Positions 16,468 to 24,748 of a stretch of DNA of 64,000 bases are shown here, one piece after another. How positions within the stretch are numbered: the first letter of the stretch is position 1; each line of letters begins with the position of its first letter. Where the stretch lies: contig CAJUGH010000002.1 in assembly GCA_910586215.1 (NCBI GenBank), forward strand, positions 124,001 to 188,000. The letters run 5' to 3'. A program made the position numbers and the translations under genes. Origin of the DNA: an uncultured Acetatifactor sp. GTDB lineage: Bacteria; Bacillota; Clostridia; Lachnospirales; Lachnospiraceae. The notes below the pieces were generated by a model. It searched no databases, was not told the DNA's origin, and saw nothing but the letters and a program-made list of their open reading frames with translations.

Positions 16468-18579
16468 ATGCAAGATGTATGCAATGTAGAAGAGATATTT
16501 GCAAGCAAAGTATTCACCCTTGGGAAGATGAAAGAGCGTCTTCCCAAGAATGTATACAGGACCTTGCTCCGGGTCATGGACCAGGGCGGCGAGATGTCCC
16601 TGGACACTGCTGACGTGGTAGCCAGGGCCATGAAGGACTGGGCGGTGGAAAACGGTGCCACCCACTATACCCACTGGTTCCAGCCCTTGACAGGGATCAC
16701 TGCGGAGAAACATGATGCTTTCGTGACCCACCCGGATGAGGATGGGCGGATGATCATGGAATTTTCCGGAAAGGAACTGATCAAGGGAGAGCCGGATGCC
16801 TCCTCCTTCCCTTCAGGTGGGCTGCGTGCTACCTTTGAGGCCAGAGGATATACCACCTGGGATATCACTTCCCCGGCCTTTATCAAGGAGACAGCCACCG
16901 GCCCCACCCTGTGCATTCCCACGGCATTCTGCTCTTACAAGTCGGAGGCACTGGACAAGAAGACACCGCTTTTACGTTCCATGGAGGCCCTGAGCCGGCA
17001 GGCCATCCGGATCGTAAGGCTATTTGGCAATACAGATGCCAGGAAGGTGCTGCCTTCCGTGGGTGCGGAGCAGGAGTATTTCCTGGTGGATGCGAAAAAA
17101 GCCCTGCAGAGGGAGGATCTGATATTCTCTGGCAGGACCCTTTTTGGTGCTCCTGCCCCTAAGGGCCAGGAGATGGACGACCACTATTTTGGCGTCATCC
17201 GGGAGCGCGTTGGCGCGTTTATGCATGACGTGAATATTGAATTGTGGAAGCTGGGTGTAACATCCAAGACCCAGCACAATGAGGCGGCCCCAGCCCAGCA
17301 TGAGGTGGCTCCGGTCTATGAATCAGCCAATGTGGCGGTAGATCACAACCAACTGGTAATGGAGACCCTGAAGCGGGTGGCTGGCAAACATGGGCTGCGC
17401 TGCCTGCTTCATGAGAAACCTTTTGCAGGGGTGAACGGTTCCGGCAAACATAACAACTGGTCCATTACCACGGACACTGGCATCAACCTGCTGGAACCTG
17501 GACAGACACCCAATGAAAATATCCAGTTTCTGTTGGTTCTAGCCTGCATCATCAAGGCAGTGGACACCCACGCGGACCTGCTTAGGCAGAGCGCTTCCAA
17601 TGTGGGAAATGACCACAGGCTGGGGGGCTTTGAGGCTCCGCCCACAGTGATCTCCATTTTCCTGGGGGAGCAGCTTGAGGATGTGGTGACGCAGTTGGTG
17701 GAGACGGGAAAAGCAGATTCCCTAAAGGAGGGAGGCATGCTGCGCACAGGTGTATCTACCCTGCCGGATTTCGTGAAGGATGCCACTGACCGCAACCGGA
17801 CATCCCCCTTCGCCTTTACTGGCAATAAGTTTGAATTCCGCATGGTGGGCAGCGAGGATTCCATCGGCAGTCCCAACACCATACTGAACGCCATTGTAGC
17901 AGAGGCTTTCTGCGAGGCTGCAGACAGGCTGGAGCAGGCAGAGGACTTTGACATGGCAGTCCATGACTTGATCAAGGAATATATGACCAGGCACCAGCGG
18001 ATTATCTTTAATGGCAACGGGTATGCCAGGGAATGGGTGGAGGAGGCCAGGAGACGCGGCCTGCCCAATATTCCGTCCATGGTGGAGACAGTGGATACCC
18101 TGACTACAGCCAAGGCTATCCGGCTGTTTGAAAAGTTCGGTATCTTCACTGAGGCAGAACTGCGTTCCCGGGCAGAGATCCTATATGAAACCTATGCCAA
18201 GACCATCAATATAGAAGCACTGACAATGATTGACATGGCCAACAAACAGATCATACCGGCTGTAATACGTTTTGCCAGGTCCCTGGCTGACACTACACTG
18301 GCAGTGAGGGAAGCAGGCGGTGATGATTCTGTTGCATCAGATCTGCTGAAAGCTGTTACTGGTAAGCTATCCGAGACAAAACAAGCGGTAGAGAACCTGC
18401 TTGTGGAGGAGCGGAAGGCTTCTGCCATGCCCAGGGGAAAGGAACAGGCCTTCCGCTACCGGGAACGGGTGGTGGCAGCCATGGAAGCTTTGCGCAGGCC
18501 TGCGGATGAACTGGAAGGAATGGTGGACAAGGAATATTGGCCGTTCCCTGCCTATGCAGATCTGCTGTTTGAAGTGTGA
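16468..18579 (+). CDS. glnN: Glutamine synthetase type III (GlnN)
   Basis: ATP-dependent ligation of ammonia to glutamate. The length of 703 aa and motifs VGAEQEYFLVDAKKA, HNEAAPAQHEVAPVYESANVAVDHNQ, GVNGSGKHNNWSI and NRTSPFAFTGNKFEFR are those of the large GSIII family common in Bacteroidetes and Clostridia. ATG 16468 is preceded at about 14 nt by GGAAGGATAGGA; the frame also opens at 16414, inside the leader. It is monocistronic: its own promoter upstream, and a palindromic element immediately after the stop, before tRNA-Gln. Being next to tRNA-Gln is probably coincidental. Confidence 0.95.
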   Translation: MQDVCNVEEIFASKVFTLGKMKERLPKNVYRTLLRVMDQGGEMSLDTADVVARAMKDWAVENGATHYTHWFQPLTGITAEKHDAFVTHPDEDGRMIMEFSGKELIKGEPDASSFPSGGLRATFEARGYTTWDITSPAFIKETATGPTLCIPTAFCSYKSEALDKKTPLLRSMEALSRQAIRIVRLFGNTDARKVLPSVGAEQEYFLVDAKKALQREDLIFSGRTLFGAPAPKGQEMDDHYFGVIRERVGAFMHDVNIELWKLGVTSKTQHNEAAPAQHEVAPVYESANVAVDHNQLVMETLKRVAGKHGLRCLLHEKPFAGVNGSGKHNNWSITTDTGINLLEPGQTPNENIQFLLVLACIIKAVDTHADLLRQSASNVGNDHRLGGFEAPPTVISIFLGEQLEDVVTQLVETGKADSLKEGGMLRTGVSTLPDFVKDATDRNRTSPFAFTGNKFEFRMVGSEDSIGSPNTILNAIVAEAFCEAADRLEQAEDFDMAVHDLIKEYMTRHQRIIFNGNGYAREWVEEARRRGLPNIPSMVETVDTLTTAKAIRLFEKFGIFTEAELRSRAEILYETYAKTINIEALTMIDMANKQIIPAVIRFARSLADTTLAVREAGGDDSVASDLLKAVTGKLSETKQAVENLLVEERKASAMPRGKEQAFRYRERVVAAMEALRRPADELEGMVDKEYWPFPAYADLLFEV

Positions 18580-18580
18580 A

Positions 18581-18662
18581 AGGCGAAAAGAAAATCTAAG
18601 CTTGTAAGAGGGGGCATAGCCCACCTCTTTTGTACACAAGCTAAGATTTTCTAAGTTTCGCC
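18581..18662 (+). repeat. Long hairpin immediately after glnN
   Basis: GGCGAAAAGAAAATCTAAG followed by CTTGT pairs with ACAAG followed by CTAAGATTTTC, then TTTCGCC, with an inner GAGGGGG/CCCACCTC stem; total about 82 nt starting one base after the stop. No T-run follows, so it is not a plain terminator. A smaller AGCGC/GCGCT hairpin lies at 18693-18708. A similar arrangement follows atpG at 62643, sharing GAAATC/GAAAATC and TAAGCT motifs, which suggests a repeat family. Confidence 0.6.
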
Positions 18663-18744
18663 TCGAAGAACTGTCTTGCGGCAATTCTTCCCAGCGCGAT
18701 TTTGCGCTTCGTTTGAAAAAAATTACTTTTTTTAAATTTAGGTA

Positions 18745-18773
18745 TTGCAAAATGGAAACACTTCGTGTATACT
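18745..18773 (+). promoter_or_regulatory. Promoter for tRNA-Gln
   Basis: TTGCAA (18745-18750), 17-bp spacer, TATACT (18768-18773). The expected transcription start lies about 12 bp before the mature tRNA 5' end. Confidence 0.7.
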
Positions 18774-18792
18774 GTATCAAGTAGTGCAAAAT

Positions 18793-18864
18793 AGGGCTAT
18801 CGCCAAACGGTAAGGCAACGGACTCTGACTCCGTCATTTCAAGGTTCGAATCCTTGTAGCCCTG
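18793..18864 (+). tRNA. tRNA-Gln (anticodon CUG)
   Basis: 72 nt. Acceptor stem AGGGCTA/TAGCCCT, D arm with AAACGGTAAGGC, anticodon stem ACGGA/TCCGT closing the loop CTCTGAC (anticodon CTG, reads CAG), and T arm CAAGG-TTCGAAT-CCTTG. Discriminator base is G. CCA is not encoded (GTT follows), so it is added after transcription. Confidence 0.93.
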
Positions 18865-18872
18865 TTACAAAG

Positions 18873-18905
18873 CCCCGGTGGAGAGATTCACCGGGGTTAT
18901 TTTTG
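18873..18905 (+). terminator. Terminator of tRNA-Gln
   Basis: Perfect CCCCGGTG/CACCGGGG stem with an 8-nt loop, followed by TTATTTTT; starts 9 nt after the tRNA. Confidence 0.85.
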
Positions 18906-19028
18906 CGCCCGCGGGAATCAAGGGTCTGCGGGATTTTGGATTGCAAATTATTCTATGGGCATGAAAAATGCCGTCAGTAACATTTACTGGTTTTTTGGAC
19001 AAAATCCTCCTTTTTGAGAATGGATAGG

Positions 19029-19184
19029 TCAATTTAAAATGTCTGTCAGAGTCGGATAACAATGGGATTCCAGGAGTTTTTCAATGGGTTTCCCTTCGGT
19101 GTACATCTGCTGCAAATATGCATAGTGCAGATACTCATCCAATTTCTTGTTTTTGTTGTATTTAATGATGTTATATATAATAAT
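19029..19184 (-). pseudogene. Possible C-terminal protein remnant (minus strand)
   Basis: An open minus-strand frame of about 50 codons without a start. It reads KKLDEYLHYAYLQQMY then TEGKPIEKLLESHCYPTLTD and ends at a TGA at 19029. Composition looks protein-like rather than random, but no family was recognised. It lies in a region with no intact gene between the tRNA-Gln terminator (18905) and 19374. Chance is a real alternative. Confidence 0.25.
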
Positions 19185-19365
19185 TTATAGGTGGATTGTT
19201 TTTGAAGAGACACAAAGCGAGGGGAGAATCAAGGGCATTATTGAAATGAGGATTGAATGTGGATTATCTGAAAAAGATATTTTTAGAGAAGCTGAGCATA
19301 AAATGAATGTGTCCCGGCTGAAGACATAGGAGTACTTTCAGAAGTATGCAGCGGAGACAGTGTAG
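19147..19365 (+). pseudogene. Probable C-terminal remnant of a Rpn-family (PD-(D/E)XK) transposase-nuclease
   Basis: The readable part is EGRIKGIIEMRIECGLSEKD then IFREAEHKMNVSRLKT, a TAG stop, then EYFQKYAAETV in the same frame. This resembles the helical tail of Rpn-family proteins (EG..G....C.E.G.S.E......K...S...A..Y...Y), where one codon has become a stop. No catalytic domain remains upstream. It is AT-rich compared with the neighbourhood. Judged from memory of the family; low certainty. Confidence 0.4.
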
Positions 19366-19373
19366 TTAGGGAG

Positions 19374-19538
19374 ATGCTGCGAGATGACTTCCGAAAAGTG
19401 TTGGATAAAAGGAGATATATAACTGAAAAATCGGACAGGGAACCGATAGATTCTATTTTGGAAGCAGGTTTTGGCGCAAATAGGAAAGTAGTAGAATTGA
19501 TAGTAGATGAGAGTATGTATGAATCTATGAATCATTGA
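19374..19538 (+). CDS. Small ORF of unknown function
   Basis: 54 codons from ATG 19374: MLRDDFRKVLDKRRYITEKS, ending MYESMNH. It is acidic to neutral, AT-rich and has no membrane segment. It stops 68 nt before the VbhA-like antitoxin. The open frame extends upstream across the remnant, so it may be the end of a longer broken gene. Not recognised. Confidence 0.35.
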   Translation: MLRDDFRKVLDKRRYITEKSDREPIDSILEAGFGANRKVVELIVDESMYESMNH

Positions 19539-19606
19539 TGGAGATCATAGAGAAGCGGTGGCAGACTGCTTTGGACTGGAAGGGTGCATTAGAAAGGATA
19601 TGGATT

Positions 19607-19783
19607 ATGACAAATTCACAGGCATGGGACTACGCAATAGGGATGATTAAGGTAGATGGGCTGGAACCTACGGAAGATTTTAAAAAGTATATTGAAAAAG
19701 AAAAAAGAGGAGAGGTCACTATGGAAGATGCGAAGTTCTTTCTGGATAAAAAATACAAAATGAAGGAGCCCATGGATGCGTGA
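19607..19783 (+). CDS. VbhA-family antitoxin (orphan)
   Basis: 58 aa: AWDYAIGMIKVDGLEPTEDF then KKYIEKEKRGEVTMEDAKFF, the pattern of VbhA-like antitoxins, whose helix blocks the active site of a partner Fic AMP-transferase. ATG 19607 is preceded by AAAGGAT; an upstream in-frame TTG at 19535 has no family match. A Fic gene should overlap the stop. Here ATG 19776 opens a Fic-like N-terminus that breaks within 20 codons (next entry), so this antitoxin has no intact toxin in the window. Confidence 0.7.
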   Translation: MTNSQAWDYAIGMIKVDGLEPTEDFKKYIEKEKRGEVTMEDAKFFLDKKYKMKEPMDA

Positions 19784-19858
19784 CCCATATCTTATGATGA
19801 TATTCCCGTCCTCAGAAATGATGCGCTGAAAGGACTTACGCTTCACGGAAGCCAATAG
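19776..19858 (+). pseudogene. Fic toxin N-terminal remnant, frameshifted
   Basis: ATG 19776 overlaps the antitoxin stop by 8 nt, as in intact pairs. It reads MRDPYL; the continuation YDDIPVLRN is found one frame over, then sequence unlike Fic follows to TAG 19856. DPYLY...LRN is a common Fic N-terminal pattern. The HPFxxGNG catalytic motif is nowhere downstream before the next pseudogene. Inference: a Fic gene was frameshifted and almost wholly deleted. Confidence 0.6.
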
Positions 19859-19929
19859 ATTATTGCAAGAGAGATATTGTGAGGGAAGGAAAGGGACTTC
19901 GGGAAAGCGGCAGAGGAAAAGGAGATGGA

Positions 19930-21073
19930 GAAAATGAGGGAACTGGTTTTTCGGGATGCGATGCCCCCTATGGTATGAACTGGCTGCGCCGGGATTACCG
20001 ATATGGGGAGGTGCGCTGTCCGAAGGGAGTGGACAGTATGGTGTCCCACAGAAGAGAAGGGGATGTGGTATATACGGATATCCGTTTCCGGAATACCACG
20101 GACAAACCGATTTTCACATCCCTGGTGGATATCAGCATTGCCCTTCCCCTGGAGGACAGGTATGACGGCAGCCAGGTCTGCATGAGGCAGCGCTGCCATT
20201 CGCATCTTCTGTGGCGGTGAAGTGAGTTATATCATGGCACTGCGGATGGGGGGATGCCCGCCCCACCTGGGGATGGTACTGACCAGGGGGAGTCTGGGTG
20301 GTTACAGTGTGGAGCGGGATACCAGGAAGATGAGCAATGACAGAGGCTGCTTTCTGCTGCATCCTTCGCCCATGGCATTGATGCCGGGTGAGGAGAAGGA
20401 GATCGGCCTTGTGCTCTTTCCCCACCGGGGCAGGGAGGATTTCTACAGGTAGGCCGCAGCCTTTACCAGGTTCCTTAGGGTGGAAGCCTCCGCTTGGGTC
20501 CTGTTTTGCGGGGAGGAGTGCCGTATTACAATAAAACCGTCATTTGAGGCCAGATCTGTACAGGTGGATGGGGAGGAAATCCCGCAAAGAGACGGGCAGT
20601 ACGAACTGGTGTACAGGGATACGGGACGCTGTGGGGAAAAGATCTTCCAGATCTGTGTGGACGGCATCCATACCTGGTGCCGGGTCCTGGTGACAGAGCA
20701 GCCGGAGGAACTGGTGCGGCGCCGCTGCCTGTTTATTGCAAGGCACCAGCAGTATGGAGGACATCAACAGTCTGCAGAGGATTGGCACTGTGCAGGGCAC
20801 CAGCGATACGAGGAGATTCCGGGGACAGGAGACGGCATGCATTCCGGGCGGGCAGAAAATACAGGCGGGAATGCCAGAAAAGGCGGTCACGGTGGAAGCC
20901 TGGAGGGAGCCTATCTGGCCTATGACAATGAAGAAGAACATATGTACTATGACCGGAACAACGATTACAACGGTGGCCGGGAACGGGTGGGGATGGGGAT
21001 TCTGATGGCAGAGTACATGCAGCTTAGGAAGAGTGAGGCAGGAGGCAGCCTTCCGGCAGAGGGCGGAGAATAG
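19930..21073 (+). pseudogene. DUF5695-type protein, broken by frameshift and stop
   Basis: Three consecutive pieces read as one protein. Piece 1: YGMNWLRRDYRYGEVRCPKG to VCMRQRCHSH (ends 20220). Piece 2: the CGGEVSYIMALRMGG frame, recovered by a one-base shift near 20205, to FPHRGREDFYR and TAG 20450-20452. Piece 3: same frame after that stop, RFLRVEASAWVLFCGEE to GAYLAYDNEEEHMYYDRNND and YNGGRERVGMGILMAEY. The last block is a strong DUF5695 signature from memory. The protein should continue for several hundred residues, so the 3' part is deleted. Function unknown. Confidence 0.65.
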
Positions 21074-21263
21074 CGTCTGTGTGACCAAAAATGGCACAAG
21101 GTGCTACTTTGAACGGCAGGGCCGTGAAAAGTAACTTATTTTGTTAGGGTGGGTTTGAATTTTCAAACACGCTCTAGCAAAAGAGGAAAGAAGATGTTAT
21201 ACTGAGGGCAGGGAAAAGAATCTGTACTGGAAGAGCATGTTTGTGAACAGGCGGGGGTATAAA

Positions 21264-22367
21264 ATGGACGAAACATGGAGAGGAACAGCAGGGAACGGAG
21301 ACACCATCAAAGATAACACGGCATCTGTTCACGGGGAGGGAACCTTCGGGCAGGATGCACAGGAGAATGCCAGACAGGTCTGCAGGGCAGCCAGGAAGCA
21401 GTTTTCAAGGCTGGGCTGGATGTATGTGGCCGGTACGGTGGTGATCGAGGCAGTGGGAATAGGGATAATGCTGGTTGTGGGACTGATATGGCCCCAGTGG
21501 CTGATAGACACCAACATGCAGCTGCTGTTGGGTACCTTGCCCATGTACCTCATAGGGATCCCGATCCTGGTTCTGCTGGTGAAGACGGTTCCGGCACAGC
21601 AGCCCAGGCAGCATAGGATGCGTGGCGGACAATTTGCCCTGGCGGCGTTGATGTGTTTTGCGGCAATGTATATCTGCAATTTTGCGGGGCTTGCCATTAC
21701 GACCATCATTGGAATCCTGAAGGGAAGCCCGGTGAACAACCAGCTGCAGGATATGATCGGGCCGTCCAATCCCGTATTGGTGTTTGTGTTCACTGTAATC
21801 TGTGCACCTCTCATTGAGGAATATGTGTTCCGCAAGCTGATTGTGGACAGGGCCATCCAATATGGACAAGGTGCGGCCATTGTACTGTCCGGGCTGATGT
21901 TCGGCCTGTTTCACGGCAATATGAACCAGTTCGTCTACGCAACGGGCCTGGGGCTGTTCCTGGCGTTCCTATATGTGAGGACAGGGAAGCTGAAGATCAC
22001 CATAGCCCTTCATATGTTGATTAATTTTTTTGGAGGAGTGGTCAGTACCCAGGTGGTACGGCTGGCAGATATGGATGCCTATATGGAAGCGGCATCTGCT
22101 GGGAACCTGCAGGATATGATGGGGTACCTGGCAGACCACATGGCAGGGTGGATCCTGCTTCTGGGATATGTTTTTGTGGTGCTGGGATGTGCTTTGGCAG
22201 GCGGGGTGCTGTTTATTGTGTTTGCCTGTAAAGGGCGCTTCCGCCTGGGGGCAGACAAGGCCGTATTGCCGAAAGGAAAGCGGTTCCGTACAGTGATGCT
22301 CAATTCTGGTATACTGGTATACTGCATCATCTGGATGGCGGTCATTGGATGGCAGTTGTTTGCGTAA
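21264..22367 (+). CDS. CPBP-family intramembrane metalloprotease
   Basis: Multi-span protease of the CAAX/bacteriocin-processing (Abi) family. Catalytic motifs are intact: EEYVFRK (EExxxR), FGLFHGNMNQF (FxxxH) and HMLINFFGG (HxxxN). A cytoplasmic N-terminal region of about 60 residues (MDETWRGTAGNGDTI...) precedes the spans. ATG 21264 follows GGCGGGGG; ATG 21237 in frame is an alternative. No bacteriocin or peptide gene is adjacent, so the substrate is unknown. The AAACACGCTCTAG string upstream (21166-21178) recurs before the atp operon (57194-57206). Confidence 0.85.
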   Translation: MDETWRGTAGNGDTIKDNTASVHGEGTFGQDAQENARQVCRAARKQFSRLGWMYVAGTVVIEAVGIGIMLVVGLIWPQWLIDTNMQLLLGTLPMYLIGIPILVLLVKTVPAQQPRQHRMRGGQFALAALMCFAAMYICNFAGLAITTIIGILKGSPVNNQLQDMIGPSNPVLVFVFTVICAPLIEEYVFRKLIVDRAIQYGQGAAIVLSGLMFGLFHGNMNQFVYATGLGLFLAFLYVRTGKLKITIALHMLINFFGGVVSTQVVRLADMDAYMEAASAGNLQDMMGYLADHMAGWILLLGYVFVVLGCALAGGVLFIVFACKGRFRLGADKAVLPKGKRFRTVMLNSGILVYCIIWMAVIGWQLFA

Positions 22368-22483
22368 GTGGGGGTATGGCTGGATCCAGGCAGGCCCCAT
22401 GGATGCCCGTACAGGCCCTTCACCAGGCAGATGGCATCACGCAGGTGCAGCGGCCACGGGAAACAGAGATAGGATACAGAGAT

Positions 22484-23203
22484 ATGTATACATTTGACAG
22501 TCGCATCCGGTACAGCGAGACAGATTCGCAGGGGAAACTGACCATGGCTTCCCTGATCAATTATTTCCAGGACAGTTCCACTTTTCACTCCGAAGATCTG
22601 GGACTGGGGCTTGGGTATCTGCATAAGAGGCATCTGGTATGGGTACTTTCCTCCTGGCAGATCGTGGTGAACCGGTACCCCAGGCTCTGTGAACATGTGA
22701 CCATTGGCACCCAGCCCTATGATATGAAGGGATTCCTGGGATATCGGAATTTTGCCATGATGGGTGAGGATGGCAGCTATGCTGCAGTTGCCAACTCCAT
22801 CTGGAGCCTGCTGGACACCCGGACGGGCAAGCCTTGCATGGTTCCCCGGGAGATGGTGGAGGGGTACTGTCTGGGGGAGAAGCTGTCCATGGCGTATGCG
22901 CCGCGGAAAATCGCCGTCCTTCCCGGGGGAGCAGAATATGCCCCCATACCTGTGAAAAAGCATCACCTGGATACCAACCAGCATGTGAACAACCAGCAGT
23001 TTATTGATATTGCCATGGATTATCTGCCGGAGGATTTCGGGATCGGACAGATGCGGGCAGAATATAAGAAGCAGGCTTATCTGGAGGATGTGCTGAAGCC
23101 CTATGTGGCAGTGGGAGACAATGTGGTATATGTGGCGCTTAGGGATGAGGCGGGGGCACCTTACGTGTCGGTGGAATTTTCCGGGGGATCTTCAAGGGAA
23201 TAG
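22484..23203 (+). CDS. Acyl-ACP thioesterase
   Basis: Double hot-dog thioesterase releasing fatty acids from acyl-ACP. First repeat: RIRYSETDSQGKLTMASLIN then YFQDSSTFHSEDLGL. Second repeat: KKHHLDTNQHVNNQQFIDIA, with the Asp-Asn-His of the FatA/FatB catalytic set. Length 239 aa is typical of bacterial members. ATG 22484 follows AGGATACAGAG; an upstream frame to 22349 lacks family similarity. The next gene starts 39 nt later. Confidence 0.87.
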   Translation: MYTFDSRIRYSETDSQGKLTMASLINYFQDSSTFHSEDLGLGLGYLHKRHLVWVLSSWQIVVNRYPRLCEHVTIGTQPYDMKGFLGYRNFAMMGEDGSYAAVANSIWSLLDTRTGKPCMVPREMVEGYCLGEKLSMAYAPRKIAVLPGGAEYAPIPVKKHHLDTNQHVNNQQFIDIAMDYLPEDFGIGQMRAEYKKQAYLEDVLKPYVAVGDNVVYVALRDEAGAPYVSVEFSGGSSRE

Positions 23204-23242
23204 TAGAAAATGTCCGCAGGGTGCGGGCTGGGAGGTGTGGTC

Positions 23243-24085
23243 ATGATCCTGTTAGGAGAGAAGCAGAAGCTGGTCATTGTTAAAAAAGTGGAATTTGGGG
23301 TCTATCTGGCAGAAAAACCGGAAGATGAGGTGAAGGTACTGCTGCCAAACAGACAGGTGCCAGGCGACAGCCAGGTAGGGGATGTGGTAGAGGTATTCCT
23401 GTACCGTGATTCTGAGGACCGGATGATTGCTACCACCAGGGAACCTGGGCTGGCCCTGGGGCAGGTTGCAGAACTGACGGTGGTCCAGGAGGGACGGATC
23501 GGCGCTTTTCTGGACTGGGGTCTGGAGAAGGATCTGTTCCTGCCCTTCAAGGAACAACGGGGCCAGGTACACAAGGGGGGGAAGGTGCTGGTGTCCCTCT
23601 ATATTGACAAGAGTGACAGGCTCTGTGCCACCATGAATGTATATGAGAACCTGCGGACAGACAGTCCTTATAAGACAGGAGACCATGTCAGGGGACGCGT
23701 CTATGAACATAGCGATAATTTTGGCGCCTTTGTGGCAGTGGATAACCTGTATTCGGGTCTGATTCCCAAGAGGGAACTGTATGGGGATGTGGAACTGGGC
23801 ACCGATGTATCCTGCAGGGTTGTCCAGGTGCGGGAAGACGGGAAGCTGACCTTGAGCATCCGGGAGAAGGCGTACCTGCAGATGGACAAGGATGCGCAGG
23901 CATTGCTGTCCCTGCTTGACAGTTATGAGGGGGTACTGCCATTCAGCGACAAGGCCTCCCCAGAAGTGATCCGTCAGGAGACCGACATGAGCAAAAATGA
24001 GTTCAAACGGGCCGTGGGGAGACTGTTAAAGGAAGGCAGGATTGAGATTGGCACGGGATGCATTCGGAAAAAGAAGGAAAACTGA
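23243..24085 (+). CDS. S1-domain RNA-binding protein CvfB-like
   Basis: 280 aa. Tandem S1-type domains (VEFGVYLAEKPEDEVKVLLP; GAFLDWGLEKDLFLPFKEQR; DNFGAFVAVDNLYSGLIPKR), then a winged helix (FSDKASPEVIRQETDMSKNE then FKRAVGRLLKEGRI), the order found in CvfB/YitL. S. aureus CvfB affects virulence gene expression; the bound RNA here is unknown. ATG 23243 follows GGGAGGTG at a good distance. Confidence 0.88.
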   Translation: MILLGEKQKLVIVKKVEFGVYLAEKPEDEVKVLLPNRQVPGDSQVGDVVEVFLYRDSEDRMIATTREPGLALGQVAELTVVQEGRIGAFLDWGLEKDLFLPFKEQRGQVHKGGKVLVSLYIDKSDRLCATMNVYENLRTDSPYKTGDHVRGRVYEHSDNFGAFVAVDNLYSGLIPKRELYGDVELGTDVSCRVVQVREDGKLTLSIREKAYLQMDKDAQALLSLLDSYEGVLPFSDKASPEVIRQETDMSKNEFKRAVGRLLKEGRIEIGTGCIRKKKEN

Positions 24086-24230
24086 CCGAAATAGGAATGC
24101 TTTGTTAAAAAAACGGAAAGAAAAAAGATGCTATGGCATTGTATAGCAGAATGTGGTAGAATAAGAGAAATCCGAAGCCGGGGGCAGGCTGGAAGCAGCA
24201 GGGATGAACCGGCAGAAGGGAGGCAGACAG

Positions 24231-24422
24231 ATGGATATCGCAGGTGTGGCAACTGCAATGAAGCAGGTTTCCCTGCAGTCTCAGATCGGGACGGCAGTAC
24301 TGGCCAGACAGATGGACACCAATGAAGCACTGGGGGAACAGCTTGTGGAACTGATAGACGCAGCAGCTATGGAGCGAAGCGTGAATCCTGCTGTAGGTGC
24401 ATACTTTGACATGCGGGTATAA
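24231..24422 (+). CDS. YjfB-family putative motility protein
   Basis: 63 aa: MDIAGVATAMKQVSLQSQIG, LARQMDTNEALGEQLVELID, ending PAVGAYFDMRV. This matches YjfB of B. subtilis, a small motility-regulon protein of unknown role. ATG 24231 follows GGGAGG. It is monocistronic: repeat copy B starts 8 nt after the stop and a terminator follows. No convincing sigma-28 site was found upstream. Confidence 0.8.
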   Translation: MDIAGVATAMKQVSLQSQIGTAVLARQMDTNEALGEQLVELIDAAAMERSVNPAVGAYFDMRV

Positions 24423-24429
24423 CATATAC

Positions 24430-24563
24430 GTTACTGTTCACAGGTGCCACCGCGAGGTGTTTTCATGCGCTTCCAGCGTGACAAATCCGAGACTGCCTCG
24501 CGCCAAAACGCCGGCATTTGGCATTTTGTGTGCATAGTTGCTGTGAACGGAGTGAACAGTAAC
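24430..24563 (+). repeat. Interspersed repeat, copy B (complete, both termini)
   Basis: 134 bp. It begins GTTACTGTTCAC and ends GTGAACAGTAAC, which are perfect 12-bp inverted complements. Internal blocks CCGCGAGGTGTTTTCA, GTGACAAATCCGAGACTG, GCATTTGGCATTTTGTGTGC and GAACGGAGTGAACAGTAAC are shared with copies A, C and D. It lies between yjfB and its terminator, so it is transcribed as part of the yjfB 3' UTR. Confidence 0.9.
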
Positions 24564-24586
24564 ACATTTACGGAAGCTACATCGGG

Positions 24587-24621
24587 AACTGCCTGATAGG
24601 GATAGGTCAGGCAGTTTTTTT
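24587..24621 (+). terminator. Terminator after yjfB
   Basis: Perfect 10-bp stem AACTGCCTGA/TCAGGCAGTT, loop TAGGGATAGG, followed by a T-run. From here to 24748 only a weak promoter-like TTGTCA and TGTAAT pair (15-bp spacing) is seen before the PucR-type gene. Confidence 0.88.
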
Positions 24622-24748
24622 GTGAAAAATCCTAAAAACCTATTGCTTTTTTGTCATATTTTTTGTACATTTGTAATGTATGGCAAGATGAATGGAGAAA
24701 GGTCCGGATCCTGGGACAGGAGACATTAAGGCAAAGGAGCAGGGGGAT

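Noticed and set aside
20736..21005. ORF of 89 codons inside the DUF5695 pseudogene
   Set aside because: Out-of-frame reading; the frame carrying YLAYDNEEEHMYYDRNND is the ancestral one.
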